From NCBI RefSeq assembly GCF_004791025.1, contig NZ_SRUO01000006.1:62001-126000 (forward strand): a stretch of 64,000 nucleotides of DNA. Reading direction: 5' to 3'. The notes under the pieces are model-generated. The model was not told the origin of the DNA. It searched no databases and saw only the letters and a list, made by a program, of their open reading frames with translations. Source of the stretch: Mesorhizobium sp. M4B.F.Ca.ET.203.01.1.1 (GTDB taxonomy: Bacteria; Pseudomonadota; Alphaproteobacteria; Rhizobiales; Rhizobiaceae). Positions 50,917 through 59,878 of the stretch are shown here, piece by piece. The position numbers were made by a program, and so were the translations under genes. The first letter of the stretch is position 1. Every line of letters starts with the position of its first letter.

Positions 50917-51195
50917 ATGACCGATTCTTTCATCAGATTGCGTCCGATCCTGGCCTGGGCAGCACTTACCGTGCTGCTGGCGGTGGGCGCCGCGCAGTCG
51001 GCCGCGACACTCAAGGGAAATCCCGCTCTGCCCCCCGATACGCAGACGGCGGAGCAGATGTTCGCCGATGCCCCCGATGGCGTCGACCCCGTCGTGACCG
51101 GCCCCGTCAGCGCCGCCTTCAAGCAGCGGCAGCAGGATGCCGGCTGCGACAGCGCCGTGTGGCCGAAGATTCCCGCGACTTGCTATCCGGACTGA
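50917..51195 (+). CDS. Small secreted protein of unknown function
   Basis: 92 residues. A short basic start, a hydrophobic run (ILAWAALTVLLAVGAAQSAA) ending in a likely signal-peptide cleavage site, then a mature part of about 60 residues. Two Cys near the end (AGCDSAVWPKIPATC) could form a disulfide. No family is recognised. It sits between typA and an R1 repeat. Confidence 0.55.
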   Translation: MTDSFIRLRPILAWAALTVLLAVGAAQSAATLKGNPALPPDTQTAEQMFADAPDGVDPVVTGPVSAAFKQRQQDAGCDSAVWPKIPATCYPD

Positions 51196-51221
51196 CGACC
51201 ACCGGTCGCGGTCGTCCTCCC

Positions 51222-51297
51222 AGAGACTGTTTCGAAATTCGCTCCGGCGAGTCAGAAAACGCCAGCAGATGGCCGCCGGATTTCCAACAGTCTCCTA
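51222..51297. repeat. R1 repeat, copy D, internally deleted
   Basis: It keeps both outer arms (AGAGACTGTTTCGAAATTCG and GGATTTCCAACAGTCTCC) but lacks the central GGTTTTCGAGAACC ... GTCCGTGAGC block, leaving about 76 bp. The right end carries the phoD stop, TAG at 51295-51297. Confidence 0.8.
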
Positions 51298-52869
51298 AGC
51301 CGAGCGCACCGGGTCGAGCGTCACCTTGTAGAGCTCGTTGTCGTCGCGATCCATCAGCCGCACCGTCAGCTGTTCGGTTGCGCCTGAAATGTCGACCAGG
51401 CCGAAGAACTGCAGGCCGGCCGACGGCGGCAGGTTCTGGCCCTGCTCGGCGGTCGGCGCCTTGATGAACTTCAGCTCCGGGCCGAAGGTCATGTCGAAAT
51501 CGTTGGGACCGAACGTGCCGGCATGGATCGGGCCGGAGACGAATTCCCAGAACGGATTGAAATCCTGGAACTGCGCCTTTTCGGGATTGTAGTAATGCGC
51601 GGCCGTGTAGTGGACGTCGGCGGTCAGCCACACCGTGTTGCTGATGCCGGCGTTCTTGATGTAGCGCAGCAGGTCGGCGATCTCGAGCTCGCGTCCCCTG
51701 GGCAGGCCGTTGTCGCCATTGCTGACGGCCTCGCCGCCCACCTTCTTGGTGCCGTCGTTCCACACCACCAGCCCAAGCGGCATGTCGGCGGCAATGATCT
51801 TCCAGGTCGCCCTGGAATTCGCGAGTTCCCGCTTCAGCCATTTGGTCTGCTGCTCGCCCAGCATGCGCGATTCCGGCGTCATCGTGTCCTGCATGTCCGG
51901 GCCGTTCGGGCCGCGATAGGAGCGCATGTCGAGGAAGAACACGTCGAGCAGCGGCCCATAGGCTATTTTGCGATAGACGCGGCCGGGCTCGGCCGGCTCG
52001 TAGCGGATCGTCGTCATCTCGTGGAAGGCGCGCGCCGCGCGTGCCGCCAGCACATGGATGGATTTCTCCGAGTAGCGGTCGTCGCTGCCGAGATCCTTGG
52101 AATCCGACCAGTTGTTGACCACCTCGTGGTCGTCCCACTGGTAGAAGGTCGGGCAGATGGCGGAGAGGGCGAGCACATTCCTGTCCATCATGTTGTATTT
52201 CCACTGCGCCCGATATTCGTCGAGCGTCTGCGCCACCTTGCGCTTCTCGTCGATCAGCACGGCGTTCTTCCACTTGCCGCCGCCGGGCAGGTCGACCTCG
52301 TCCTTCATCACGCCATCGGCATAGATCGTGTCGCCGGAATGCAGGAAGAAATCCGGCGTGTGCTTGCCGATGGTGGCGTAGGTCTTCATGCCGGTCTCGT
52401 CGATGCCCCAGCCCTGGCCGGCGGTATCGCCCGACCAGGCGAAGCGGATGTCGCGCTTGGAGGCCGGCGCGGTGCGGAAGCGGCCGACGATCGGCTCGGA
52501 AACGGCGTTGATGTCGGCGAGGTCGGCCGCGGTCATGCGATAGAAGATGTCCTGGTCGGCGGCGAGATCGGTGAGCAGCCGCTTCACCGTGTAGTCGCTG
52601 GCCGGCGACGTATCGAGCGGCGCGAGCCTGGTGGCGTTGGCGAAGCTCTCCGTCGACGACACTTCGAACATCACGCGCGCCGGACGGTCCGTGCGCGTCC
52701 ACACCATGCCGCTTGAGGCGTCGACGTCGCCGGACTGGACGCCATGGGTGAAGGCAGGCCGCTGGCTGGCGCGCGAATAATAGGGCAGCGCGAGGCCCGA
52801 GGCGCCGACCAGGCCGAATGCGCTCGCCGAGGTGACGAAGGCGCGGCGGGTCATCGAGATCTTGTTCAT
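51295..52869 (-). CDS. phoD: PhoD family alkaline phosphatase/phosphodiesterase
   Basis: 524 residues from the ATG at 52869. The twin-arginine signal SMTRRAFVTSASAFGLVGAS suggests Tat export. The PhoD N-terminal domain begins RPAFTHGVQSGDVDASSGMV. The metallophosphatase part has HSGDTIYADG, QWDDHEVVNNW and ADVHYTA. It releases phosphate from esters in the periplasm. The stop lies in R1 copy D. No pho box was identified. Confidence 0.92.
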   Translation of the reverse strand: MNKISMTRRAFVTSASAFGLVGASGLALPYYSRASQRPAFTHGVQSGDVDASSGMVWTRTDRPARVMFEVSSTESFANATRLAPLDTSPASDYTVKRLLTDLAADQDIFYRMTAADLADINAVSEPIVGRFRTAPASKRDIRFAWSGDTAGQGWGIDETGMKTYATIGKHTPDFFLHSGDTIYADGVMKDEVDLPGGGKWKNAVLIDEKRKVAQTLDEYRAQWKYNMMDRNVLALSAICPTFYQWDDHEVVNNWSDSKDLGSDDRYSEKSIHVLAARAARAFHEMTTIRYEPAEPGRVYRKIAYGPLLDVFFLDMRSYRGPNGPDMQDTMTPESRMLGEQQTKWLKRELANSRATWKIIAADMPLGLVVWNDGTKKVGGEAVSNGDNGLPRGRELEIADLLRYIKNAGISNTVWLTADVHYTAAHYYNPEKAQFQDFNPFWEFVSGPIHAGTFGPNDFDMTFGPELKFIKAPTAEQGQNLPPSAGLQFFGLVDISGATEQLTVRLMDRDDNELYKVTLDPVRSA

Positions 52870-52967
52870 GGCTGTCTCCTGGATGGCGTTTAACGTCGCC
52901 CCCAAGCTCCCGCCTCAATGTTTCAGGCGCATCTCGGAACCATGAAGTTTTGATAACAATGAACAGG

Positions 52968-53115
52968 CCTTCCCTTCTTCCCTTGTGGGAGAAGGTGGAT
53001 CGGCGCGCAGCGCCGAAACGGATGAGGGGTGCGCGACTGAGTGAGACGGTGGCGTTCCCTGGAGCACCCCTCATCCGTCGCCTTCGCCGACACCTTCTCC
53101 CACAAGGGAGAAGGA
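52968..53115. repeat. R4 palindromic repeat
   Basis: Left CCTTCTTCCCTTGTGGGAGA then AGGTG, right CACCTTCTCCCACAAGGGAG then AAGG. An inner pair is ACGGATGAGGGGTGC and GCACCCCTCATCCGT. It fills the gap between phoD and the MFS gene, both on the minus strand. No other copy in the window. Confidence 0.8.
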
Positions 53116-53126
53116 AAAGTCGCGCC

Positions 53127-54410
53127 CTACGCCGCCTGCGGCTCCGGCTCGAACGCCGGCCTGCTCGTGTTGATCAAGAGCGAGATACAGGCCGCCGCGA
53201 TTGCTGTCATGCCGGCGATCATGAAGGCCAGCTCGTAATTGCCCTGCAGCTCGCGCATCGTACCGCCGAAGGCGGCGGCGGCCGCAGCACCCACCTGGTG
53301 GCCGGCGACGATCCAGCCGAAGACGATCGGGCCGCTGCGGTCGCCGAAGGCCTCGTTGGCGAGCCTCAGGGTCGGCGGCACGGTGGCGATCCAGTCGAGC
53401 CCGTAGAGCACGGCAAAGATGATCAGGCTGACCGCCGAGAAGCCGGAATAGGGCAAGTAGATCAGCGACAGGCCGCGGACGGCATAGTAGACGCCGAGCA
53501 GCTTGCGCGGGTCGAAACGGTCGGTGAGCCAGCCGGACAGCGTCGTGCCGATCAGGTCGAAGATGCCCATCATCGACAACAGGCCGGCCGCCTGCACCTC
53601 GCCGATGCCCATGTCGCCGCAGAAGGCGATGAGATGCGTGCCGACCAGCCCGTTGGTGGTGAAGCCGCAGACGAAGAAGGTGGCGAACAGGTACCAGAAC
53701 ACCCGCGTGCCGGCGGCGCGGCGCAACGTGCCGAGCGTATGCGCCAGGAAATTGCCCTGCGAGGCCGGCGACACCGGCGGCACGTCGTTCGGCTCGGCGC
53801 CATAGCGCACCTGGCCGATCGAGGCTGGACGCTCCGGCACCAGCAGCCACACCACCGGCACCAGCGCCGCGGTGGCGATCGCGATGGCGATGGCGACCGG
53901 CTTCCAGCCACCCGCCTGCGCCAGCGAGGCGAGCAACGGCAGGAAGACAAGCAGGCCGGTGGCGCTCGAAGCCGACATCAGGCCCATCACCAGGCCGCGA
54001 TTGGTCTTGAACCAGCGATTGACGATGGTGGCGCCGAGCACGGTGGCGACCGCGCCCGAGCCGATGCCGGAGAACACGCCCCAGGTGATCAGCAGATGCC
54101 ACGGCTTGGTCATCAGCAGGCTGAGCGCCGTCGAGCCCGACATCACCAGCAGTGAGATAAGCACCGTGCGGCGCAGCCCGATCCGCTCCATCAGCGCGGC
54201 GGCGAACGGCCCGGTCAGGCCATAGAGGAAGATGCCGATCGCGGCCGCCAGCGAGACGACGTCGCGCCGCCAGCCGAAGCTCTCCTCCAGCGGCAGCATC
54301 ATGACCGACGGCGCCGAGCGAAGCCCGGCCGCGATCAGCAGGCAGAGAAAGATGACGCCGACCACGACGAAAGCGTAGCGCTGGCCAAACGGACGAGACT
54401 GAGCTATCAT
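53127..54410 (-). CDS. MFS transporter controlled by the divergent TetR gene
   Basis: 427 residues, 12 hydrophobic segments, starting MIAQSRPFGQRYAFVVVGVI. The cytosolic loop motif appears as GWLTDRFDPRKLLG. Pattern and length fit monocarboxylate- or drug-type MFS carriers, cargo unknown. It starts inside the operator inverted repeat shared with tetR, so the repressor should block it directly. ATG 54410 was chosen, as a further upstream start would run through the operator. Confidence 0.88.
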   Translation of the reverse strand: MIAQSRPFGQRYAFVVVGVIFLCLLIAAGLRSAPSVMMLPLEESFGWRRDVVSLAAAIGIFLYGLTGPFAAALMERIGLRRTVLISLLVMSGSTALSLLMTKPWHLLITWGVFSGIGSGAVATVLGATIVNRWFKTNRGLVMGLMSASSATGLLVFLPLLASLAQAGGWKPVAIAIAIATAALVPVVWLLVPERPASIGQVRYGAEPNDVPPVSPASQGNFLAHTLGTLRRAAGTRVFWYLFATFFVCGFTTNGLVGTHLIAFCGDMGIGEVQAAGLLSMMGIFDLIGTTLSGWLTDRFDPRKLLGVYYAVRGLSLIYLPYSGFSAVSLIIFAVLYGLDWIATVPPTLRLANEAFGDRSGPIVFGWIVAGHQVGAAAAAAFGGTMRELQGNYELAFMIAGMTAIAAACISLLINTSRPAFEPEPQAA

Positions 54411-54468
54411 GTTACTGACCGGTACGTTGCAATTGGATGGCGCTATGAATACGTACCGGTCAGTAACA
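54410..54468. promoter_or_regulatory. Perfect inverted-repeat operator between MFS and TetR genes
   Basis: TGTTACTGACCGGTACGT at 54410-54427 and its exact complement at 54451-54468, 18-bp arms with 23 bp between. Each arm holds ACCGGT, itself a palindrome, so two TetR dimers may bind. The sites flank both divergent starts. Confidence 0.8.
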
Positions 54469-54487
54469 TTGTCAAGCGAGTCGTTGC

Positions 54488-55096
54488 ATGCCACCGGACA
54501 AAAAAATTGAAGCGTCCATCAGCACGGCTCACGCCCCGAAGGCGGCCGACAAGATCCTCGACGTGGCGCGCGACCTGTTCTATCGCGAGGGCATCCGCGC
54601 GATCGGCGTCGACGAGATCGTCAAGCGCGCCGGCGTCACCAAGCCCAGCCTCTACCGCAGCTTTCCCTCGAAGGACGAGCTCGCCGCCTCCTATCTGCGC
54701 AAATACGACCTCGAATTCTGGGAACGCTTCGACGAGGCGGTGGCTGCGCATCCGGGCGACCCGCGCGCGCAGATCGTGGCTTTCCTGACCCGCGTCGGCA
54801 AACGCACGCAAAAGCCCGACTATCGCGGCTGCGGCATGACCAATGCGGCGGTGGAATATCCCGACCATAGCCATCCGGCACGCGTGGTCAGCGAGGCCAA
54901 CAAGCAGGAACTGCGCCGCCGCCTGCGCGCCATGGCGAGCGCGATGGGCGCCGCCGATGCCGACACGCTGGGCGACGGCCTGCTGCTGCTGATCGAGGGC
55001 GCCTATATCAGCGGCCAGCTGTTCGGCCGCGGCGGACCGGCGGCGTCGGTCGCCCGCAACGCCGACTTGCTGATCGAGGCGAGCTTGAAGAAATAG
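54488..55096 (+). CDS. TetR family transcriptional repressor
   Basis: 202 residues. The N-terminal helix-turn-helix is ADKILDVARDLFYREGIRAI then GVDEIVKRAGVTKPSLYRSF. The C-terminal ligand domain resembles the group that controls adjacent transporters. Operators with perfect 18-bp arms lie just upstream, so it is probably autoregulated. The inducer is unknown. Confidence 0.92.
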   Translation: MPPDKKIEASISTAHAPKAADKILDVARDLFYREGIRAIGVDEIVKRAGVTKPSLYRSFPSKDELAASYLRKYDLEFWERFDEAVAAHPGDPRAQIVAFLTRVGKRTQKPDYRGCGMTNAAVEYPDHSHPARVVSEANKQELRRRLRAMASAMGAADADTLGDGLLLLIEGAYISGQLFGRGGPAASVARNADLLIEASLKK

Positions 55097-55138
55097 CGAT
55101 TGGCGGTACGCTGCGGCACCTCACCGGAGTTGTCCGCC

Positions 55139-55729
55139 ATGCGCGCTGTTCTGATCCCGCTTGTCCTTGCCGGTCTCTGCCAGGGGGCCCATGCCGGCGA
55201 CATATCCAGCGCCTACACCGATCTCGACTGGGAGAAGGACTGCGTGACCTATGCGCAGGCTGCCGAGGGCGAGGGCGATTGGGCGAGCCTCGCCTGCTCA
55301 GGCTATCGCGGCTATCCGGTGCTGATCGGCTACGACGACGCCCGCGAATCGCTGTTCTATGGGTTCCCGTCGAGCGACATGACCTCGGTCTGGGAAAGCT
55401 TCTCCGGTCTCAACACGGCCGGGCTCAAGGTCGAATGGCGCATCGAGACCAATGGCGACGTCGCCATTCCATTCGCCGTCATCCACCGCCGCGAGGTCAG
55501 CAAGCCCGACGGCGAGGACAAGCCGATCCAGGTCCTGGTCGTCGCCAAGGTCGCCCAGCCGGACACCCAGCAGGGCTGCACGATCGGCCTGGTGCTGGCC
55601 ACCGGCAATCCGCAGGCCAACGACCAGGCGCGCAAGCTCGCCGACGAGAAGGCGAAAGGCTTCGCCTGCGGCAAGGACAAGCGCGTGCTGATCGGCAACC
55701 CGCCTGACTTTGGCCGCGTGGATAACTGA
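55139..55729 (+). CDS. Secreted hypothetical protein
   Basis: 196 residues from the ATG at 55139. The signal peptide MRAVLIPLVLAGLCQGAHAG has a clear AHA cleavage site. The mature part holds four Cys (DCVTYAQ, LACSGY, GCTIGLVL, FACGKD), which could form two disulfides. No family is recognised. It lies 43 bp behind tetR on the same strand. R3 copy 2 follows it. Confidence 0.75.
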   Translation: MRAVLIPLVLAGLCQGAHAGDISSAYTDLDWEKDCVTYAQAAEGEGDWASLACSGYRGYPVLIGYDDARESLFYGFPSSDMTSVWESFSGLNTAGLKVEWRIETNGDVAIPFAVIHRREVSKPDGEDKPIQVLVVAKVAQPDTQQGCTIGLVLATGNPQANDQARKLADEKAKGFACGKDKRVLIGNPPDFGRVDN

Positions 55730-55784
55730 CTTATTACGTCTCGGGGACGACCGCATGAGGAGGGCCGTTCCATCGCAGATAGGC

Positions 55785-55970
55785 GCTGCCGCCCATTGCC
55801 CTGCCGGGCATTTCTCCCCGTATAGTGACCGGGAGAAAGGTGCTCTGATCGATGATTTCGCCAATCGACAACGCCGCCAAACGAACGTCGAGGCTGCGGC
55901 AATCTCCCTTCTCCCCGTCACTATACGGGGAGAAGGTGCCGGCAGGCGGATGAGGGGCGGCGCCGACGCT
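55785..55970. repeat. R3 palindromic repeat, copy 2
   Basis: Outer arms are GGCGCTGCCGCCCATTGCCC and GGCAGGCGGATGAGGGGCGG then CGCC. Hairpins in each flank read TCTCCCCGTATAGTGACCGG and CTCCCCGTCACTATACGGGG. The interior has GATTTCGCCAATCGACAACG. It lies between convergent genes and ends about 30 bp before the ppa stop. Confidence 0.85.
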
Positions 55971-55999
55971 TAGCGGTTTGCGCACATCCCCAGCATATC

Positions 56000-56533
56000 C
56001 TACTTCGCCGCCTTCGCCCGTTCGATCGCGTCGACGATCATCTTCTTGGCGTATTTGGAATCGTGCCAGCCCTCGATCTTGACCCACTTGCCGGGCTCGA
56101 GATCCTTGTAGTGCTCGAAGAAGTGCTGCACCTGATCACGCGTGATCTCGGGCAGGTGCGTGTATTCGGTGACGTTCTCGTAGCGCAGCGTCAGCTTGGG
56201 CGACGGCACCGCGATCACCTTCTCGTCCTGGCCGGCATTGTCTTCCATGATCAGCACGCCGATCGGCCGCACGTTGATGACGCAGCCCGGCACCAGAGCG
56301 CGCGTGTTGCAGACCAGCACGTCGATCGGATCGCCGTCGCCCGACAGCGTGTGCGGCACGAAGCCGTAATTGCCGGGATAGCGCATGGAGGTGTGCAGGA
56401 AGCGGTCGACGAACAGCGTGCCGGCCTCCTTGTCCATCTCGTATTTGATCGGCTCGCCGCCGATCGGCACCTCGATGATGACGTTGACGTCTTCCGGCGG
56501 GTTCTTCCCGGTGGCAATCGCTTCGATGCGCAT
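56000..56533 (-). CDS. ppa: Inorganic pyrophosphatase
   Basis: 177 residues, the family I bacterial size. [20 protein letters not shown] opens the fold. Metal-binding acidic residues are in DGDPIDVLV. It hydrolyses pyrophosphate in the cytosol, driving biosynthesis. A terminator hairpin is not obvious after the stop, but R3 copy 2 is near. Confidence 0.96.
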   Translation of the reverse strand: MRIEAIATGKNPPEDVNVIIEVPIGGEPIKYEMDKEAGTLFVDRFLHTSMRYPGNYGFVPHTLSGDGDPIDVLVCNTRALVPGCVINVRPIGVLIMEDNAGQDEKVIAVPSPKLTLRYENVTEYTHLPEITRDQVQHFFEHYKDLEPGKWVKIEGWHDSKYAKKMIVDAIERAKAAK

Positions 56534-56636
56534 GGCTCAAATCCCTCTCTCGATTTGTCAGACCGATAGCGGCGGAAGCGTCATGGTGCAATGCGGCGAA
56601 TCGTGCGGGGACAATAACGACGCCGGAACGCGGCAT

Positions 56637-57143
56637 TCATTCCCAGACGAAGGCGACCTTCTTCAGCGCCTTTTGCTCGAAGATCTCGACGCCTTCAGCG
56701 ATGTCGCGGCCGCCGGCGCCGGCATAGAAGGCAAGCGCGTTCTGGTTGTCCTCGAGCGCCCACACGACCATACCTTTCAGCCCGTGATCGGCGAGCCGCG
56801 CGCGCGCCGCCCTGAACAGCCGGCTGCCGAGCCCGATCCCCTGGTATTCCGGGCGCAGGTAAAGCTCATAGATTTCGCCCTGCTGCCTGAGCTCGCGGGC
56901 GCGGTTCTTGCCGATCGTGGCGTAGCCGGCGATCGTGCCGCCGATCTCGACCACCAGCACGGTGGCGGCACGGCGAATCGCATTCGCCCACCAGTCGGGG
57001 CCGCGGCGGTTGATCATCGAGGTCAGCGTGCGATGCGGGATAATGCCTGAATAGGCGCCGCGCCAGGCCTCCTGGTGCACGTCGGCGATCGCGCCGGCAT
57101 CGCGCGGCTCGGCTTTCCTGATATCGATGATCAGCGTGTTCAT
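56637..57143 (-). CDS. GNAT family N-acetyltransferase
   Basis: 168 residues. The acetyl-CoA-binding loop is YLRPEYQGIGLGSRLFRAAR. The N-terminus reads IRKAEPRDAGAIADVHQEAW, and a late FYAGAGGRDI fits the fold. The acceptor is unknown. It is transcribed in the same direction as ppa, 103 bp upstream of it. Confidence 0.88.
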   Translation of the reverse strand: MNTLIIDIRKAEPRDAGAIADVHQEAWRGAYSGIIPHRTLTSMINRRGPDWWANAIRRAATVLVVEIGGTIAGYATIGKNRARELRQQGEIYELYLRPEYQGIGLGSRLFRAARARLADHGLKGMVVWALEDNQNALAFYAGAGGRDIAEGVEIFEQKALKKVAFVWE

Positions 57144-57241
57144 GATTGCTTAACCATAAACCCGCATCGCCCGATTGCAAAGAGTCCGGCCAGCCACTCC
57201 CATCCTTTCGCACAGGCGGATGATACGCCGACGAGGAGGGC

Positions 57242-57388
57242 AGAGCCTGGCTGGAAACGCGCTCTGCCGAGGCGGATGGCGTGGTTTTCGAGAACCGAAG
57301 CGAAGCGGACTTTCTGGTCCGTGAGCATCGGAAGCGCAGAAAACCGCTTCAGGCGTCCGGCAGAGTAGCGTTTACAGGCAGGCTCTCA
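57242..57388. repeat. R1 palindromic repeat, copy E
   Basis: The left end AGAGCCTGGCTGGAAACGCG matches the right ACAGGCAGGCTCTCA. The inner core is GTGGTTTTCGAGAACCGAAG ... GGTCCGTGAGCATCGGAAGC. The right end carries the TGA stop of the TPM-domain gene at 57386-57388. Confidence 0.85.
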
Positions 57389-58024
57389 GATCTCGACGAG
57401 ATGATCGTCGAGCTCGTTGGCATCGCCCGCCGTGACAGGGAAATGTTCGGCCAGTACCGCGCCCACCGATTCGACGGCCTTGATGAAGCCGTCGGCGAGC
57501 CGGTCGTCGCCGGCGTGCGCGGTAAGGTCGCGGACCACGCCGTCCCAGACATTCTGGCCGACCTTGCTGTTGATGCCGGCATCGGCAACCACCTCGGCGT
57601 AACGCTCGGCGATCGAGACGAAGATCAGCACGCCGGTACGCGCCGCGGTGCGATGGACGTTGCGGGCAAGGAACTGCTTGACCGCGTTGAGGTGCGCCGC
57701 CTGGTAGCGCAGGTGGTGCGGCACGAAATGGATGCGCAATCCCGGCAGCGCCCACAAAAGCAGCAGCGCCGAGGCCAGCGCCAGCAGCTCGGCGAAAACG
57801 AAATGCGGCAGGCGGATCGACAGCCACCAGGCCTCCAGCCCATAGGCGACGGCAAGGCTGACGATGAGCGTGCCGAGCGTCACCATGAAGGCGGCGGGAA
57901 AGAAATAGCCGTCGCTGGCATGCGCCACCACGCAGTAGATCTCGCCGTCGGTCCTCGTCTCGGCGGCGCGGATCGCCCCGGCGATGCGCTCATGATCCTG
58001 CGGGCTGATCGGTCGTGTTGCCAT
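57386..58024 (-). CDS. Membrane-anchored TPM-domain protein
   Basis: 212 residues. Two hydrophobic segments (about 33-56 and 68-88) sit inside the chain rather than at its N-terminus. The TPM (YgcG) phosphatase-like domain includes QFLARNVHRTAARTGVLIFV and VVADAGINSKVGQNVW. It differs from the two neighbours, which have signal peptides. TPM proteins occur with LemA in many bacteria. Function unsettled. The stop is the end of R1 copy E. Gap to the next gene is 5 bp, so it is in the lemA operon. Confidence 0.82.
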   Translation of the reverse strand: MATRPISPQDHERIAGAIRAAETRTDGEIYCVVAHASDGYFFPAAFMVTLGTLIVSLAVAYGLEAWWLSIRLPHFVFAELLALASALLLLWALPGLRIHFVPHHLRYQAAHLNAVKQFLARNVHRTAARTGVLIFVSIAERYAEVVADAGINSKVGQNVWDGVVRDLTAHAGDDRLADGFIKAVESVGAVLAEHFPVTAGDANELDDHLVEI

Positions 58025-58029
58025 CTTTC

Positions 58030-58917
58030 TCACCAGCTCCCTGAAGACCCGCCGCCGCCGGACGAGCCGCCGCCGCCCGAGAATCCGCCGCTCGAACCGG
58101 ACGACCAGCTCCCGCCTGAACTCCCGGACGACCAGCCGCTGTCGGAACTGCCCGTCGACCAGCCGCTGCCGCCGCTGGTCGTCCAGCCACGGCTTGAAGT
58201 CCGCGCGCCGCGACCATAGCGAAAGGTCATGCCCAGCCATCGATACACGCCCGGCGACAGTTGCGTGCCGAAGATCGGCGGCAGGAACGCCATCGCCAGG
58301 CCACCGAGAAATATCGTCGCCCACAGGATGATGAACAGCATGAGGATGGGATCTGCCGGGCTGTCATTGGCCGGATTGCGCTTGCCGCGCGCCTCGAGCT
58401 CCTCCGGATTGCCCGCCAGCACCATGATCATGTCGTCGACGGCTTTGCTGATGCCGCCGGAGAAATCGCCGGCGCGGAAGGCCGGCACCATGTCGTTCTC
58501 GATGATCAGCTTGGTGTGCAGGTCCGTCAGCGTGCCTTCGAGCCCGTAGCCGACCTCGATGCGCATCTTGCGGTCGTTCTTCGCCACCAAGAGAAGCACG
58601 CCGTTGTTTTCCTTGGCCTGACCGAGCTTCCAGAAGCGGAACAGCCGGTTGGCGTAGGGCTCGATCTCCTCGCCACCGAGGCTGGGGATGGTCGCGACGA
58701 CGATCTGGTCGGAGCCTTTTGTCTCGAAATCGGCCAGCTTCTGCGTCAGCGCGGCCTTGGTCGCGGCATCGATCAGGCCGGCATTGTCGACGACACGGCC
58801 GGTGAGCGCCGGCAGTTCGGCGGCATGGGCAGCTAGAGGAGAGAAAAGAAACGCCACGGCGACCAGCAAGGCGCCCGCGGTGCGGCATGGGAATCCTGGC
58901 AGGGCGCGGCCGCTCAT
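58030..58917 (-). CDS. Secreted TPM-domain protein (YgcG-like), copy 2
   Basis: 295 residues. Signal peptide (ALLVAVAFLFSPLAAHAAEL), then the TPM domain with LTGRVVDNAGLIDAATKAAL and IVVATIPSLGGEEIEPYANR. A transmembrane helix follows (LMLFIILWATIFLGGLAMAF). The C-terminal tail is a Ser/Gly/Trp run ending GGFSGGGGSSGGGGSSGSW. It is nearly parallel to the upstream gene, a tandem duplicate. Gaps of 4 and 5 bp indicate one operon. Confidence 0.88.
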   Translation of the reverse strand: MSGRALPGFPCRTAGALLVAVAFLFSPLAAHAAELPALTGRVVDNAGLIDAATKAALTQKLADFETKGSDQIVVATIPSLGGEEIEPYANRLFRFWKLGQAKENNGVLLLVAKNDRKMRIEVGYGLEGTLTDLHTKLIIENDMVPAFRAGDFSGGISKAVDDMIMVLAGNPEELEARGKRNPANDSPADPILMLFIILWATIFLGGLAMAFLPPIFGTQLSPGVYRWLGMTFRYGRGARTSSRGWTTSGGSGWSTGSSDSGWSSGSSGGSWSSGSSGGFSGGGGSSGGGGSSGSW

Positions 58918-58921
58918 CGCC

Positions 58922-59758
58922 TCACCAGCTTCCCGAGGAGCCGCCGCCGCCGGACGAACCGCCGCCGCCGGAAAAGCCGCCGCCGCTCGAGGACCCGCTG
59001 GAACTTCCCGAGGACCAGCCGCCGCCGCCGGACGAGCGCTTGCCGGGCTCGAAGGTCATGCCGAGCCAGCGATAGCGGCCGGGGCCGATCCTCTGGCCGA
59101 AGATCGGCGGCAGGATGGAGCTGGCAAGGCTTAAAACGAGGATGGTGATCCAGACGGCGATGAAGATCGAGAAGAACAGATCGTCGGGATTGAACGGCGC
59201 CTGCTCGTTGCGCTTGCCGCGCGCCTCCAGCTCTTCCGGATTGCCCTCCAGCACCATGATCATGTCGTCGACGGCCTTGCTGATGCCGCCCGAGAAATCG
59301 CCGGCGCGGAAGGCAGGCACCATGTCGTTCTCGATGATCAGCTTGGTGTGCAGGTCGGTCAGCGTGCCTTCCAGCCCATAGCCGACCTCGATGCGCATCC
59401 TGCGGTCGTTCGGCGCCACCAGCAGAAGCACGCCATTGTTCTCCTTCGCCTGGCCGAGCTTCCAGAAGCGGAACAGCCGGTTGGCGTAAGGCTCGATCTC
59501 CTCGCCGTCGAGGCTGGGAATGGTCGCGACGACGATCTGGTCGGAGCCCTTCTGCTCGAAATCGGCCAGTTTTTGCGTCAGCGCGGCCTTGGTCGCGGCG
59601 TCGATGATGCCGGCATTGTCGACGACGCGGCCGGTGAGAGCGATGAGATCGGCGGCGAAGGCGGTGAGCGGGAGGAGGAGGAGGCTGGCAAGAAGGCCAA
59701 GAAGAGTGAGGTAGGCGCGAGGCCCCCCTCTCTGTCCTACCGGACATCTCCCCCTCAA
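58922..59758 (-). CDS. Secreted TPM-domain protein (YgcG-like), copy 1; start unclear
   Basis: About 278 residues if TTG 59758 is used, or 321 from GTG 59887. The signal peptide (YLTLLGLLASLLLLPLTAFA) and TPM domain (LTGRVVDNAGIIDAATKAAL) closely match copy 2, as does the C-terminal tail GGFSGGGGSSGGGGSSGSW. Between the R2 repeat and the signal peptide there is no ATG, GTG or TTG, so translation must begin inside the repeat or the gene has lost its start. TTG 59758 lies within the hairpin of R2. It is the second gene of the lemA operon. Confidence 0.75.
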   Translation of the reverse strand: MRGRCPVGQRGGPRAYLTLLGLLASLLLLPLTAFAADLIALTGRVVDNAGIIDAATKAALTQKLADFEQKGSDQIVVATIPSLDGEEIEPYANRLFRFWKLGQAKENNGVLLLVAPNDRRMRIEVGYGLEGTLTDLHTKLIIENDMVPAFRAGDFSGGISKAVDDMIMVLEGNPEELEARGKRNEQAPFNPDDLFFSIFIAVWITILVLSLASSILPPIFGQRIGPGRYRWLGMTFEPGKRSSGGGGWSSGSSSGSSSGGGFSGGGGSSGGGGSSGSW

Positions 59759-59878
59759 GGGGGGAGATTGGCAGTTTTGACGCCGGCTCTCCCCTTGCAG
59801 TGTTGGAGATTGGCGAAGGCTAAGACGACATCTGATCTCCCCCCTTGAGGGGGAGATGTCCGGCAGGACAGAGAGGGG
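59725..59878. repeat. R2 palindromic repeat, copy 2, at the 5' end of a TPM gene
   Basis: Left CCCCTCTCTGTCCTACCGGA then CATCTCCCCCTCAAGGGGGG, right the near-exact complement ending GGCAGGACAGAGAGGGGTG. The arms are about 45 bp and differ at very few positions. The interior differs from copy 1. It separates lemA from the TPM gene and covers the region where that gene's start should be. Confidence 0.88.
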
